64,000 nt of DNA from Modicisalibacter muralis. GTDB taxonomy: Bacteria > Pseudomonadota > Gammaproteobacteria > Pseudomonadales > Halomonadaceae. Position numbers and translations under genes: made by a program. The stretch is from positions 1 through 64,000 of the forward strand of contig NZ_FNGI01000006.1 of NCBI RefSeq assembly GCF_900102945.1, in the 5' to 3' direction. Shown one piece after another: positions 37,990 to 46,305 of this stretch (its first letter is position 1; every line of letters begins with the position of its first letter). The notes under the pieces are model-generated. The model was not told where the DNA came from and did not search any database. It saw only the letters and a list, made by a program, of their open reading frames with translations.

Positions 37990-38172
37990 GGCTGATAAGA
38001 GCCGCTGAACTCGGCCATGCGGTGTTAAAAATCGACTCGGGATACTCATTGACTTCAGTAAATTCCGATCCCTCATCGATTTTTGCCTAGCCTGGCCTTC
38101 GTTCATCGGCCCTTCGCAACGATAGCGTCGGAAAACGTCTTTCTTGATTGACAATAACAATGGGGTAACACC

Positions 38173-39558
38173 ATGTCTTCACTCGATGTGGCCACCGGCC
38201 GCGACAATGCCAACGGCGGCAATCTCAACCGCCGGGGCCTGATCAAATTCCTGATTCCCTCGCTGATAGGAATCGGCATGTTCCTGGTGCCCATCTCCAC
38301 GGGCGACACCATCAATATCGGCATGGGCTTTCTCGCCGATGGCCTGAAGGCGCTGCTTGGCGCGGCCCTGCCGGCGATCGCCGTGTTCGTGCTGTGTCTG
38401 TCGGTGGCGTTGACCGCGCTGGTCAAGCTAGCCCACCCAGGCTGGGCGCGCGAAGGCGTCTGGCACGAGATGTTCGATGTCGCGCCGCTGTGGTTTGGCA
38501 TGCGCGCGCTGGGTGCCGCCTTCGCCCTGATGACTTACTTTCAGGTCGGCCCAACGTTCATCACCGCTGATTTCACCGGCGGGGTGATGCTCAACGATCT
38601 GGCACCGGTATTACTGACGTTTTTCTTCTTCGCCGCGCTACTACTGCCGTTTCTGGTCGATTTCGGTTTCATGGAGTTCATCGGCAGCCTGGTTCGCCGG
38701 CCGTTCCGCTGGATCTTCGGCCTGCCCGGACGCAGCGCCATCGACGCCACCGCCTCGTGGATGGGTTCAGGCACCGTGGGCGTGCTGATCACCGCCCAGC
38801 AATACGAAAAAGGCTATTACAACCATCGTGAAGCTGGAGCGATTGCCACTAACTTTTCCATCGTATCCATCGCCTTCGCACTGTTGGTTAGCTCCTTCAT
38901 CGGGATCGACCACCTCTTTATCGAGTTCTATCTCACTGTCGTGGTCGCGGGCCTGATTGCCGCCGTCATCGTTCCGCGCCTGCCACCGCTGTCACGTATG
39001 CCGAATACGTATTACGAACCCGTAGGTTGCCAGATTGCCGAAGAAACCACGCAAGGCATGAGCGTGCTGCGCTTCAGCCTGCATCAAGCCGTATCGCGCG
39101 CGCAGCAAGCGCCCGGCCTACGCGAGCTCGCACGCGGCGCGATGATCAACGTGGCGGATATCTTCCTCGCCCTACTGCCGCTGGTGATTGCGATCGGCAC
39201 CATCGCACTGATCCTCGCCGAGTTCACGCCGCTGTTCACCTGGCTGTCGTACCCCATGGTGCCGGTGCTCGAGTGGCTGCGCATTCCCGAGGCCCAGGCC
39301 GCCGCTCCGGCGACGCTGGTGGGCTTCGCCGACATGTTCCTGCCGGCGGTGCTGGCCAAGGACATCGACAGCGAGCTGACCCGTTTCGTGATCGCCTGCC
39401 TGTCGCTGACCCAGTTGATCTACATGTCGGAGATCGGCGCGCTGCTGCTGAAGTCGAAGATTCCGCTCAAACTGTGGGAGCTGGCGGTGATCTTCCTACT
39501 GCGCACGGCAATTACGTTGCCGATTATCGCTGTGATCGCCCATGTGTTTGTCTTTTAA
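38173..39558 (+). CDS. YjiH-family membrane protein (nucleoside-recognition/Gate domains)
   Basis: A 461-residue polytopic inner-membrane protein with about 10 membrane segments (for example FLIPSLIGIGMFLVPISTGD, LLTFFFFAALLLPFLVDFGFME and IFLALLPLVIAIGTIALILAEF). The Gate-type repeats (ASWMGSGTVGVLITAQQY and VGFADMFLPAVLAKDI) identify the YjiH family, whose substrates are not known. It lies between gbuA and aruI, 183 bases after gbuA, which suggests uptake or exchange of arginine, 2-ketoarginine or guanidinobutyrate. That substrate is an inference. Confidence 0.8.
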   Translation: MSSLDVATGRDNANGGNLNRRGLIKFLIPSLIGIGMFLVPISTGDTINIGMGFLADGLKALLGAALPAIAVFVLCLSVALTALVKLAHPGWAREGVWHEMFDVAPLWFGMRALGAAFALMTYFQVGPTFITADFTGGVMLNDLAPVLLTFFFFAALLLPFLVDFGFMEFIGSLVRRPFRWIFGLPGRSAIDATASWMGSGTVGVLITAQQYEKGYYNHREAGAIATNFSIVSIAFALLVSSFIGIDHLFIEFYLTVVVAGLIAAVIVPRLPPLSRMPNTYYEPVGCQIAEETTQGMSVLRFSLHQAVSRAQQAPGLRELARGAMINVADIFLALLPLVIAIGTIALILAEFTPLFTWLSYPMVPVLEWLRIPEAQAAAPATLVGFADMFLPAVLAKDIDSELTRFVIACLSLTQLIYMSEIGALLLKSKIPLKLWELAVIFLLRTAITLPIIAVIAHVFVF

Positions 39559-39567
39559 GGAACGACC

Positions 39568-41184
39568 ATGACCTGTGCCGAACTGCTGATTCGCCTGCTG
39601 CACGAGCGCCACGGCGTCGACACCGTGTTCGGGATTCCCGGCGTGCATACCGTCGAGCTGTACCGAGGCCTGGACGGCGTGGGGGTTCGTCACATCACCC
39701 CGCGCCATGAACAGGGTGCGGGTTTCATGGCCGACGGCTACGCGCGGGCCAGCGGCAGGCCCGGCGTGTGCCTGATCATCACCGGGCCGGGCATGACCAA
39801 CATCGCCACGGCGATGGGTCAGGCGCTGGCCGACTCGATACCGATGCTGGTGATCTCCAGCGTCAACCGTCGCGATACCCTGGGTCGCGGTCAGGGCCGC
39901 CTGCACGAGCTGCCCAGCCAGCAGCAGACGCTGGCCGGCGTGGCGCGTTTCAGCCATACCCTGCTCGACCCCGCCGCCCTGCCCGAGGTGCTGGCCCGAG
40001 CCTTCGCAGTATTCGGCTCGGCGCGCCCCGGGCCGGTGCATATCGAGATTCCCATCGACCTGTTCGCCGCCGCGGTCGAGCCACCCGCCAACTGGCAGGC
40101 ACCGCGATTGTATCGCCCGGCGCCCGATCCCGACGGGTTGGCGTTGGCGGCCGACTGGCTACGCGAGGCCCAGCGTCCGCTAGTGCTGCTGGGTGGCGGT
40201 TGCGTCGATGCCCCCGAGGCGGCACGTGCTCTGATCGAGCGCCTCGATGCGCCGTGTGCCACCACCATCAATGCCAAGGGGCTGCTGGGACGCGGTTCTT
40301 GTGACAGACACCCCCTCGACCTTGGCGCCAATACCTCGCTGCCGGCGGTGCGTGAGTTGGCGCAGGCTGCCGATGTAATTCTCGCCGTGGGCACCGAACT
40401 CGGCGAGACCGACTACGACGTGGTGTTCGATGGCGGCTTTGCATTGAATGGCCGGCTGATTCGCGTCGATATCGACCCCGAACAACTGGCGCGTAATCAA
40501 TCGACGGCACTGGGGCTGGTCGGCGATGCCGGACGCACCCTAAAAATGCTGCTCGAGCATTTCCCTCAGCCGTTGTCTCGTGATGGCGTGGGACGCACCC
40601 GCGCCGTGCACGAGGCCTTGGCACTGGAATCCGATCCTGCTTTCATGCCGTTCGTGCCGCTGTTCGCTACGCTGCGCGAAGTGCTTCCCGAGGCGATTCT
40701 CGTCGGGGATTCCACCGCGCCGGTCTACGCCGGCAACCATCTGGTCTCGCAGCCGGCGCCACGGCGCTTTTTCAATGCATCCACCGGTTACGGCACGCTG
40801 GGCTACGGTCTGCCCGCCGCGTTGGGGGCCGCGCTGGCCAAGCCTGAACTGCCGGTGGTGGCACTGGTCGGCGATGGTGGCATCATGTTCACCCTGAGCG
40901 AGCTTGCCACCGCCATCGAGGAACGCCTTCCGGTGGTGATTCTGCTATGGCACAACGCCGGCTACGAGGAGATACGCCGTTATATGGATGCCCACGAGGT
41001 GCCGCGCCTGGGTGTCGATATTCAGGCGCCGGATTTCCAACGCCTCGCCGCTGGTTTCGGTTGTGCCGCCGTCAAGGTCGATACACCCGACGGCCTGGCC
41101 CAAGCGCTCGGCACACGATCGACACAGCCGTTATTGATCGAAATCGATGCCCACCACTGGCAACGTCAATTCTCTACAAGCTGA
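39568..41184 (+). CDS. aruI: 5-Guanidino-2-oxopentanoate (2-ketoarginine) decarboxylase, ThDP-dependent
   Basis: A 538-residue acetolactate-synthase-like enzyme. The N-terminal PYR domain has the catalytic glutamate in TPRHEQGAGFMADGYARASG. The C-terminal PP domain has the ThDP/Mg motif GDGGIMFTLSELATAIE, ending LLWHNAGYEEIRRYM. Superfamily members differ widely in substrate. The assignment to 2-ketoarginine decarboxylase comes from its place between gbuA and an aldehyde dehydrogenase, matching the P. aeruginosa arginine transaminase pathway. Product: 4-guanidinobutyraldehyde plus CO2. Nine bases separate it from the YjiH gene and from kauB. Confidence 0.85.
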   Translation: MTCAELLIRLLHERHGVDTVFGIPGVHTVELYRGLDGVGVRHITPRHEQGAGFMADGYARASGRPGVCLIITGPGMTNIATAMGQALADSIPMLVISSVNRRDTLGRGQGRLHELPSQQQTLAGVARFSHTLLDPAALPEVLARAFAVFGSARPGPVHIEIPIDLFAAAVEPPANWQAPRLYRPAPDPDGLALAADWLREAQRPLVLLGGGCVDAPEAARALIERLDAPCATTINAKGLLGRGSCDRHPLDLGANTSLPAVRELAQAADVILAVGTELGETDYDVVFDGGFALNGRLIRVDIDPEQLARNQSTALGLVGDAGRTLKMLLEHFPQPLSRDGVGRTRAVHEALALESDPAFMPFVPLFATLREVLPEAILVGDSTAPVYAGNHLVSQPAPRRFFNASTGYGTLGYGLPAALGAALAKPELPVVALVGDGGIMFTLSELATAIEERLPVVILLWHNAGYEEIRRYMDAHEVPRLGVDIQAPDFQRLAAGFGCAAVKVDTPDGLAQALGTRSTQPLLIEIDAHHWQRQFSTS

Positions 41185-41193
41185 GGAACACCC

Positions 41194-42639
41194 ATGCAAC
41201 GACTCGACCAGCAATTCATCGATAACCAATGGGTACCCTCGCAGGGCTCGCGCCGCTTGCCGGTCGTCAATCCCTATACCGAAGAGGCCATTGCCGAAGT
41301 TACCGCCGGCGATAGCGCCGATGTGGAAGCCGCAGTCAACGCGGCACGCCGCGCCCTGCCGGCCTGGCGGGAGCGCAGCGGTGCCGAGCGTGGCGCTTTT
41401 CTCGATGCCTTCGCCGATGCGCTGACTGCCCGGCGCGATACGCTGATTCGCCTGTCATCGACCAACAACGGCAAGCCGCTGGCGGAGGCCGGTATCGATC
41501 TCGACGATGCCATCGCCTGCTATCGCTATTACGCCGAACAGGCCCGCGCATTGGACGCACGCCAGGGCCAACCGGTGACGCTGGACGTGGACGACATCGA
41601 TGCACGTTGCTATTTCGATCCGGTCGGCGTGGTCGGGCTGATCACTCCATGGAACTTCCCGCTGGTGACCAGTGCCTGGAAGCTCGCCCCGGCGCTGGCA
41701 GCGGGCTGCACGGTAGTTTTCAAACCTTCCGAGGTCACGCCACTGCCCGAGCAGGCGCTGGCCGAAATCGCCCTCGAAATCGGCCTGCCCGCCGGCGTGT
41801 TCAATCTGGTGCATGGCGATGGTGAGGGCGTGGGGGCGCCGCTAACGGCACATCGCGGCATCGACAAGGTCTCGTTCACCGGCAGCAACCGGGTTGGCGA
41901 AGCAGTCATGCGTGCCGTAGCCGATGGTAGCCGGAACATTTCGCTGGAGCTAGGCGGTAAATCGCCGATCCTGGTGATGGAAGACGTCGATATCGAGCAG
42001 GCCGCCGACTGCGTCATGGCCGGTCTCTATTTCAATGCCGGCCAAATCTGCTCGGCCACGTCGCGGCTGTTAGTCCATGAGACTGTTGCCGATGCGCTGT
42101 ATGCGGCATTGGGCGAACGTATCGACGCCCTGCAATTCGGCGATCCGCTGGCCGAATCCACTACCATGGGACCAGTGACCAGTGCCCGCCAGCGCGATGC
42201 CGTCAACGGCTACCTGGCCATCGCCGAGCAGGAGGGGTTGAACGCGATGCGTGACGGTGGTCATCGCGACCTGCCCGAGCAGGGCTTTTTTGTCGCACCA
42301 ACACTGTTTCGCGACGTGCCCGCCGATAGCCGCCTGTGGCGTGAGGAAATCTTCGGCCCCGTGCTCTGTGCACGCAGCGTAGAAAGCGAAGAAGAAGCCG
42401 TCGAACTGGCCAACGACAGCGATTTCGGCCTGGCCGCCACCGTGGTCAGCGGCGACCCGCAGCGCGCCCGGCGTATCGGTCGGCAGCTACAAGCCGGCAG
42501 CGTCTGGTTCAATAGCGAGCAACTGGTACCGCCGCAAACCGCCTGGGGTGGCTTCAAGCGTAGCGGCATCGGCCGCGAACTGGGGCCTTGGGGCTTGGCT
42601 GCCTACCAGGAAGTGAAGCACCTCATCGGGCCAGCCTGA
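41194..42639 (+). CDS. kauB: 4-Guanidinobutyraldehyde dehydrogenase (ALDH superfamily)
   Basis: A 481-residue NAD(P)-dependent aldehyde dehydrogenase. Catalytic glutamate in SLELGGKSPIL, catalytic cysteine in FNAGQICSATSRLL, cofactor motif FTGSNRVGEAVM and the VGLITPWNFPLV block. Sequence style is that of betaine/aminoaldehyde dehydrogenases. In this operon it should oxidise the AruI product to 4-guanidinobutyrate, the GbuA substrate. KauB enzymes also act on polyamine-derived aminoaldehydes. It is followed by a strong terminator at 42701. Confidence 0.87.
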   Translation: MQRLDQQFIDNQWVPSQGSRRLPVVNPYTEEAIAEVTAGDSADVEAAVNAARRALPAWRERSGAERGAFLDAFADALTARRDTLIRLSSTNNGKPLAEAGIDLDDAIACYRYYAEQARALDARQGQPVTLDVDDIDARCYFDPVGVVGLITPWNFPLVTSAWKLAPALAAGCTVVFKPSEVTPLPEQALAEIALEIGLPAGVFNLVHGDGEGVGAPLTAHRGIDKVSFTGSNRVGEAVMRAVADGSRNISLELGGKSPILVMEDVDIEQAADCVMAGLYFNAGQICSATSRLLVHETVADALYAALGERIDALQFGDPLAESTTMGPVTSARQRDAVNGYLAIAEQEGLNAMRDGGHRDLPEQGFFVAPTLFRDVPADSRLWREEIFGPVLCARSVESEEEAVELANDSDFGLAATVVSGDPQRARRIGRQLQAGSVWFNSEQLVPPQTAWGGFKRSGIGRELGPWGLAAYQEVKHLIGPA

Positions 42640-42700
42640 CCGCACCGGAGTACGTCTCTCGGGTATACGGTCGCGTAATCGGCCATGGTTTACCCCTTTC

Positions 42701-42723
42701 GACCGCTTCGGCGGTCTTTTTTT
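42701..42723 (+). terminator. Rho-independent terminator after kauB
   Basis: GACCGC-TTCG-GCGGTC with a UUCG tetraloop, followed by a run of seven T. It lies 62 bases after the kauB stop. Confidence 0.92.
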
Positions 42724-42727
42724 GCCA

Positions 42728-42753
42728 CAAAAAAAGCCCGACAAGAGCCGGGC
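42728..42753 (-). terminator. Terminator-like hairpin pointing leftward
   Basis: On the minus strand GCCCG, an 8-base loop and CGGGC are followed by TTTTTTT. No intact minus-strand gene lies directly before it. The nearest is a start-less open frame at 42880-43074 and, beyond a terminator, mvaT. Confidence 0.7.
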
Positions 42754-42879
42754 ATACAAGCAGGGAATATCACGACCCATACGCAGGTCAGGACATCGAG
42801 AACCATCGTAACTTACATAAACTAACAAATCATTGCCTTTTTGCGATTAATTGTTACTGATAGCTTATAAGGAATTTCA

Positions 42880-43074
42880 TCAGCACAAATATGCCGCCAC
42901 CATGCACCGTGACAGCGTGAATTGCGTCACCGGCTGCGCACGCGCTGACGCGAGTCCATGCCAGTTTCGCCCCATTAAAATACAGTGCGCCAGGATGGCA
43001 TCCCACAACCGCTCACGTCGTTCATCCAGCGGTTTGCGCTTGGCATCATGCTTATCGGGGATGAGCGGAGATAT
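42880..43074 (-). pseudogene. Open frame without start, possible gene remnant
   Basis: The minus strand has an open frame that reads FISPLIPDKHDAKRKPLDER and continues RERLWDAILAHC before a TGA at 42880. It looks protein-like (charged amphipathic helix) but has no ATG, GTG or TTG with a ribosome site at its head, which abuts the mvaT terminator. It could be a decayed gene. No family was recognised. Nothing else was seen in 42754-43075. Confidence 0.25.
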
Positions 43075-43078
43075 AAAA

Positions 43079-43106
43079 AACCGGCGATGCTAAACATCGC
43101 CGGTTT
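43079..43106 (-). terminator. Rho-independent terminator of mvaT
   Basis: AACCGGCGATG and CATCGCCGGTT form an 11-bp perfect stem around CTAAA, starting 28 bases after the mvaT stop. On the minus strand it is followed by TTTTTTATA. On the plus strand only TTTT follows. Confidence 0.92.
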
Positions 43107-43133
43107 TCATGGCAGAACATAATAGGCGTGCTA

Positions 43134-43511
43134 TCAGTTCTCAGTGCGAACCAGCCAGGACTCGACAGTATCGTTGCCGTGTTCGTCTTTCCAAGCCTTG
43201 AGAGTCTTTTGATTGCCGCCGCGGGTTTCAACCACTTCGCCGGTATTGGGATTCTTGTAGATCTTCAGCTTACGCTTGCGGCGAGCGCCAGCAGGTGCAG
43301 CCTGGGATTTGCTACTGGATGACTGCGGCTTGGGATCGAGAAGTTCGATGACGTCGGAGGCGCTCTTGCTGAACTCTTTCATCAACTGTTCCAGACGCTC
43401 CTTGAAGTCGAGTTCCGACTTCAGGCGCTGGTCGCCTTCGAGCTGCTTCAGCTCCTCACTGAGTTGCTTGAGCTGTTGCTCTTTTCTCATGTATTCACTA
43501 AGCAGTGACAT
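43134..43511 (-). CDS. mvaT: MvaT/MvaU-family H-NS-like nucleoid protein
   Basis: A 125-residue xenogeneic silencer. The N-terminal coiled coil (MSLLSEYMRKEQQLKQLSEEL, then DFKERLEQLMKEFSKSASDVIELL) drives oligomerisation. A linker rich in S, A and K follows. The C-terminal domain has KIYKNPNTGEVVETRGGNQKTLKAWK, the AT-pincer region of MvaT, in which the RGGN loop enters the minor groove. It probably represses AT-rich foreign DNA such as the 6.5-9 kb polysaccharide genes. A perfect palindrome lies upstream of its start. Confidence 0.93.
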   Translation of the reverse strand: MSLLSEYMRKEQQLKQLSEELKQLEGDQRLKSELDFKERLEQLMKEFSKSASDVIELLDPKPQSSSSKSQAAPAGARRKRKLKIYKNPNTGEVVETRGGNQKTLKAWKDEHGNDTVESWLVRTEN

Positions 43512-43547
43512 ACTTCGCTAACCTTTCGTTAAGAATATTGGGAACGC

Positions 43548-43564
43548 GCGTTAATTATTAACGC
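43548..43564. promoter_or_regulatory. 17-bp perfect palindrome upstream of mvaT
   Basis: GCGTTAATTATTAACGC is an 8+1+8 inverted repeat 37 bases before the mvaT start, overlapping where its promoter should lie. It is also about 190 bases before bioA on the other strand. Candidate operator. No regulator is assigned. Confidence 0.5.
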
Positions 43565-43753
43565 TAAAATGCCTTATGCCAAGGGTATAGTCGTTTTTTT
43601 TCAATCCGACAACAAAAATAAAGACTTTAAACTCCGCCATTAAGCATAAGAGCAGCATGTTTGGAGAGTCCTCGGTTTCAGTGAAACACCAATCTGCACC
43701 GCCCTTGTCAACCTGATACCATTGCCATGGTTTACAGATCGGAGCACTCACGG

Positions 43754-45055
43754 ATGTCCCACCCTGCACCGCATCATCGCTCTTTGTGGCACCGCTCTCT
43801 ATGGCACCCTTATGCCCAAATGCAGACTCAGGCGCCCGCGCCCAAAGTCGTCGGCGGAAAAGGCGCCTGGCTGCACCTGGAAGGCAACGAGCGCCTGCTC
43901 GATGCCACCTGTTCCTGGTGGTGCATGATCCACGGCTATGGGCACCCACGCCTGGTCGCAGCACTCAAGGATCAGGCTGATCGGTTATGCCATGTGATGC
44001 TCGGCGGCTTGACCCACGACCCGGCCCAACGCCTTGCCGATGCCCTGGTGCGCATCACGCCCGAAGGGCTGAATCACGTGTTCTATTCCGATAGCGGCTC
44101 GGTGGGCATGGAAGTGGCGATGAAGATGGCCGTGCAATATCAGGTGCAACGTGGCAAACCGGGCAAACATCGCATGCTCTCGTTGATGCGCGCCTACCAT
44201 GGCGATACCACGGGTTGCATGGCGGTGTGTGACCCCGAAGAAGGCATGCATTCGCTATTCAGCGGTTTTCTGCCCGAGCATCCTTTCGCCCCCGCGCCCA
44301 CCGCGCCTTTCGATGCCCCGCGTGAAGCGGTCGAGGCGGATATCGCCGCGCTGCGCCGAATGTTCGAGCGCCATCATCACGAGATCGCCGCGCTGCTGAT
44401 GGAGCCGTTGTTACAGGCCGCCGGCGGCCTCAACATGACCTCGCCGCACTATGTACGCGCAGCGCGAGAGCTCTGCGACGAGTTCGACGTGCTGCTGGTG
44501 TTCGATGAGGTGGCGACCGGGTTCGGCCGCACCGGCAAGCTGTTCGCCGCCGAGCATGCCGGGGTCACGCCGGACATCATGGTGCTCTCCAAGGGGCTGA
44601 CCGGCGGCTATCTCGGCCACGCCGCAACGCTTGCCACCACAAGCGTCTTCGAAGCCTTTCTCAGCGACCACGCCGATCGCGCCTTCATGCACGGCCCAAC
44701 CTTCATGGGCAACCCACTGGCCTGCCGAGTGGCGCTGAAAAGCTTGTCGGTATTCGAGGATGAAGACTATCTTGGCAAGATCGCCACGCTCAGCGAGATT
44801 CTTCGCCACGAGCTACTCGGCGACGAGGCGCTGGGCAGCGATCCACTTATCGCCGATGTGCGCGTGCTCGGCGCTACCGCGGTGATCGAAGTCATCGATG
44901 CCACTACGCTCGAAGGCGTGCAAGCCTTCGCACGCGAGCGCGGCGTATGGTTGCGCCCCTTCGGGCGTTGGCTATATACCATGCCGGCTTATATCACCAC
45001 GCCGGGCGAAATGCGTCGGATCACCGAAGTCATGAAGGCCTGGTTTCAGCGCTGA
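43754..45055 (+). CDS. bioA: Adenosylmethionine-8-amino-7-oxononanoate aminotransferase
   Basis: The ATG at 43754 (MSHPAPHHRSLWH) is preferred over an upstream in-frame ATG at 43727 because GGAG lies about 10 bases before it. The 433-residue class III aminotransferase makes DAPA from KAPA, with S-adenosylmethionine as amino donor, in biotin synthesis. Motifs: LWHPYAQM, DATCSWWCMIHGYGHP, FYSDSGSVGMEVAMKMAVQY, VFDEVATGFGRTG and PLP lysine in MVLSKGLTGGYLG. The WW pair and HPYAQM are specific to BioA. No other bio gene is nearby. Confidence 0.92.
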   Translation: MSHPAPHHRSLWHRSLWHPYAQMQTQAPAPKVVGGKGAWLHLEGNERLLDATCSWWCMIHGYGHPRLVAALKDQADRLCHVMLGGLTHDPAQRLADALVRITPEGLNHVFYSDSGSVGMEVAMKMAVQYQVQRGKPGKHRMLSLMRAYHGDTTGCMAVCDPEEGMHSLFSGFLPEHPFAPAPTAPFDAPREAVEADIAALRRMFERHHHEIAALLMEPLLQAAGGLNMTSPHYVRAARELCDEFDVLLVFDEVATGFGRTGKLFAAEHAGVTPDIMVLSKGLTGGYLGHAATLATTSVFEAFLSDHADRAFMHGPTFMGNPLACRVALKSLSVFEDEDYLGKIATLSEILRHELLGDEALGSDPLIADVRVLGATAVIEVIDATTLEGVQAFARERGVWLRPFGRWLYTMPAYITTPGEMRRITEVMKAWFQR

Positions 45056-45129
45056 GAGAATCCTCAAGTCAGCCATCGTTTCTTCATCAAACAGTCACCG
45101 CACTGCAACCGCCCAACGCCATGGTGGTA

Positions 45130-45350
45130 AGTGGGAATGGCACCGCGACAACGGGCAGTCGCTGGCCCGCCCCTCGAGACAACGGATAATGTCGTTCAGA
45201 GCACAGGGCAGGAGCACGTGAGAAAAGAGGGGGAAAGGCCAATGGCGCAGGAGGCGCCAAAGGAACGACCCACGGGTCGAGGCAGCGGGACGCTGCCCAG
45301 GGAGAGCGATTACTTACGCCACGGGGAGAGGTTCCCGTGGCGTCTTTATT
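45130..45350 (+). ncRNA. Candidate structured RNA with four consecutive hairpins
   Basis: The 300-base gap between bioA and the convergent operon has no gene but strong local structure. TGGCGC-AGGAG-GCGCCA lies near 45242, CGACC-CACG-GGTCG near 45267 and GGCAGCG-GGA-CGCTGCC near 45281. A long terminator stem follows at 45316. Purine-rich linkers (GAGGGGGAAAGGCC, AAAGGAACGA, AGGGAGAGCGA) join them. GGGCAG near 45208 can also pair with CTGCCC in the third hairpin, giving an alternative fold. It matches no riboswitch or sRNA consensus that I know. It could be an sRNA or just a structured bioA 3' end. Confidence 0.35.
45316..45350 (+). terminator. Rho-independent terminator downstream of bioA region
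   Basis: ACGCCACGGG-GAGAGGTT-CCCGTGGCGT, a 10-bp perfect stem followed by CTTTATTT. It is 260 bases after the bioA stop and 6 bases from the stop of the convergent gene. Confidence 0.88.
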
Positions 45351-45355
45351 TGTCG

Positions 45356-46294
45356 TCATGCGCTCTCGAGCCGCTCCCACACCTCGATGGCGGCGGCCAG
45401 ATCCTCCAACGACGCCCCCACCGACTTGAAGACGGTGATCGCCTCGTCGCTGGAGCGCCCGGCGTGCTCGCCGCGCAGCAGCTCGGCCAATTCGGCGCGA
45501 ACCTGCTCGAAACGAAACGCGCCCTCGTCGATGGCTTGATGAATGTCGCCGGCCTCGCCACGCGCGCCGGCGTAGGTATCGACGAACACCTCGCCCCGCG
45601 TCAGGCAAGCGGCGTCGCTTTCACGCATCGTGGGCCGAAAGGCGCCGACCAAATCCAAGTGGGTGCCGGGGCGCAGCCACTCGCCACGCACCAGCGGCTC
45701 GCTGGAAAGCGTCGCGCAACTGACGATATCCGCCTCGCCCACGGCGCGACCCAGGTTCTCGACCGCCGCGCAATCGAACGACTCGGCATAATCGGCCGCC
45801 AGGCGCGTCGCCTTGGCCCCGTTACGCCCCCAGATGCGCACCCGGCGGATCGGGCGAACCGCGGCGTGCGCCTCGATCAACATCGGAGCCAGCTTGCCGG
45901 TTCCCACGACCAGCAACGTCTCGGCATCTTCGCGGGCCAATTCCCACGCCGCCAGCGCCGAGGCCGCGGCCGTGCGCCGCCGGGTCAGTTCGCTGCCCTC
46001 GATGCACGCCAGCGGTTGGCCATGCTCGCCCTCGCAGAGCAGATAGACTCCCGAAATCGCCGGCAAGCCATGCTCGGCATTCTGCGGAAATACATTGACC
46101 ATTTTCATGCCGATATAACCGCGCGCCTCCCAGGCTGGCATCAGCAGCATGGTGGCCTCGCCATCGTGACGGTGCATCGCGTGATGATGGCGCGGCGGTG
46201 CCTCGACGCCATCGCGGAAACAGCGCCCGATACGCTCGACCAGCGCTACCCAGGGTAGCGAATGGGCGACTTCCTCGGCTGAGACAATACGCAC
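45356..46294 (-). CDS. Ornithine cyclodeaminase / mu-crystallin family enzyme
   Basis: A 312-residue NAD(P)-dependent enzyme. The substrate-domain strand reads YIGMKMVNVFPQNA and the Rossmann motif LLVVGTGKLAPMLIEAHA. GSELTRRRTAAASALAA is the family's Arg/Thr phosphate-binding segment, and THLDLVGAFRPTMRESD follows. Members include ornithine cyclodeaminase, alanine dehydrogenase, EutC-type and pyrroline-2-carboxylate reductases, so substrate is open. It is the last gene of the ABC transporter operon, 11 bases after the amidohydrolase gene, and probably acts on the deacetylated product. Confidence 0.85.
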   Translation of the reverse strand: MRIVSAEEVAHSLPWVALVERIGRCFRDGVEAPPRHHHAMHRHDGEATMLLMPAWEARGYIGMKMVNVFPQNAEHGLPAISGVYLLCEGEHGQPLACIEGSELTRRRTAAASALAAWELAREDAETLLVVGTGKLAPMLIEAHAAVRPIRRVRIWGRNGAKATRLAADYAESFDCAAVENLGRAVGEADIVSCATLSSEPLVRGEWLRPGTHLDLVGAFRPTMRESDAACLTRGEVFVDTYAGARGEAGDIHQAIDEGAFRFEQVRAELAELLRGEHAGRSSDEAITVFKSVGASLEDLAAAIEVWERLESA

Positions 46295-46305
46295 GATCGA
46301 ATTCC

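Noticed and set aside
37114-38160. Minus-strand open frame of 348 codons opposite gbuA
   Set aside because: gbuA on the plus strand is fully explained by ureohydrolase motifs. The reverse frame has no domain and spans an intergenic region.
45267-45297. Mini-ykkC (guanidine-II) riboswitch
   Set aside because: The two hairpins there were tempting given the guanidino genes nearby, but their loops are CACG and GGA, not the required ACGR in both, and no guanidine-related gene lies downstream.
45131-46258. Plus-strand open frame of 375 codons starting in the structured intergenic region
   Set aside because: Most of it is antisense to the cyclodeaminase-family gene. The first part runs through perfect hairpins and a terminator, which argues against translation.
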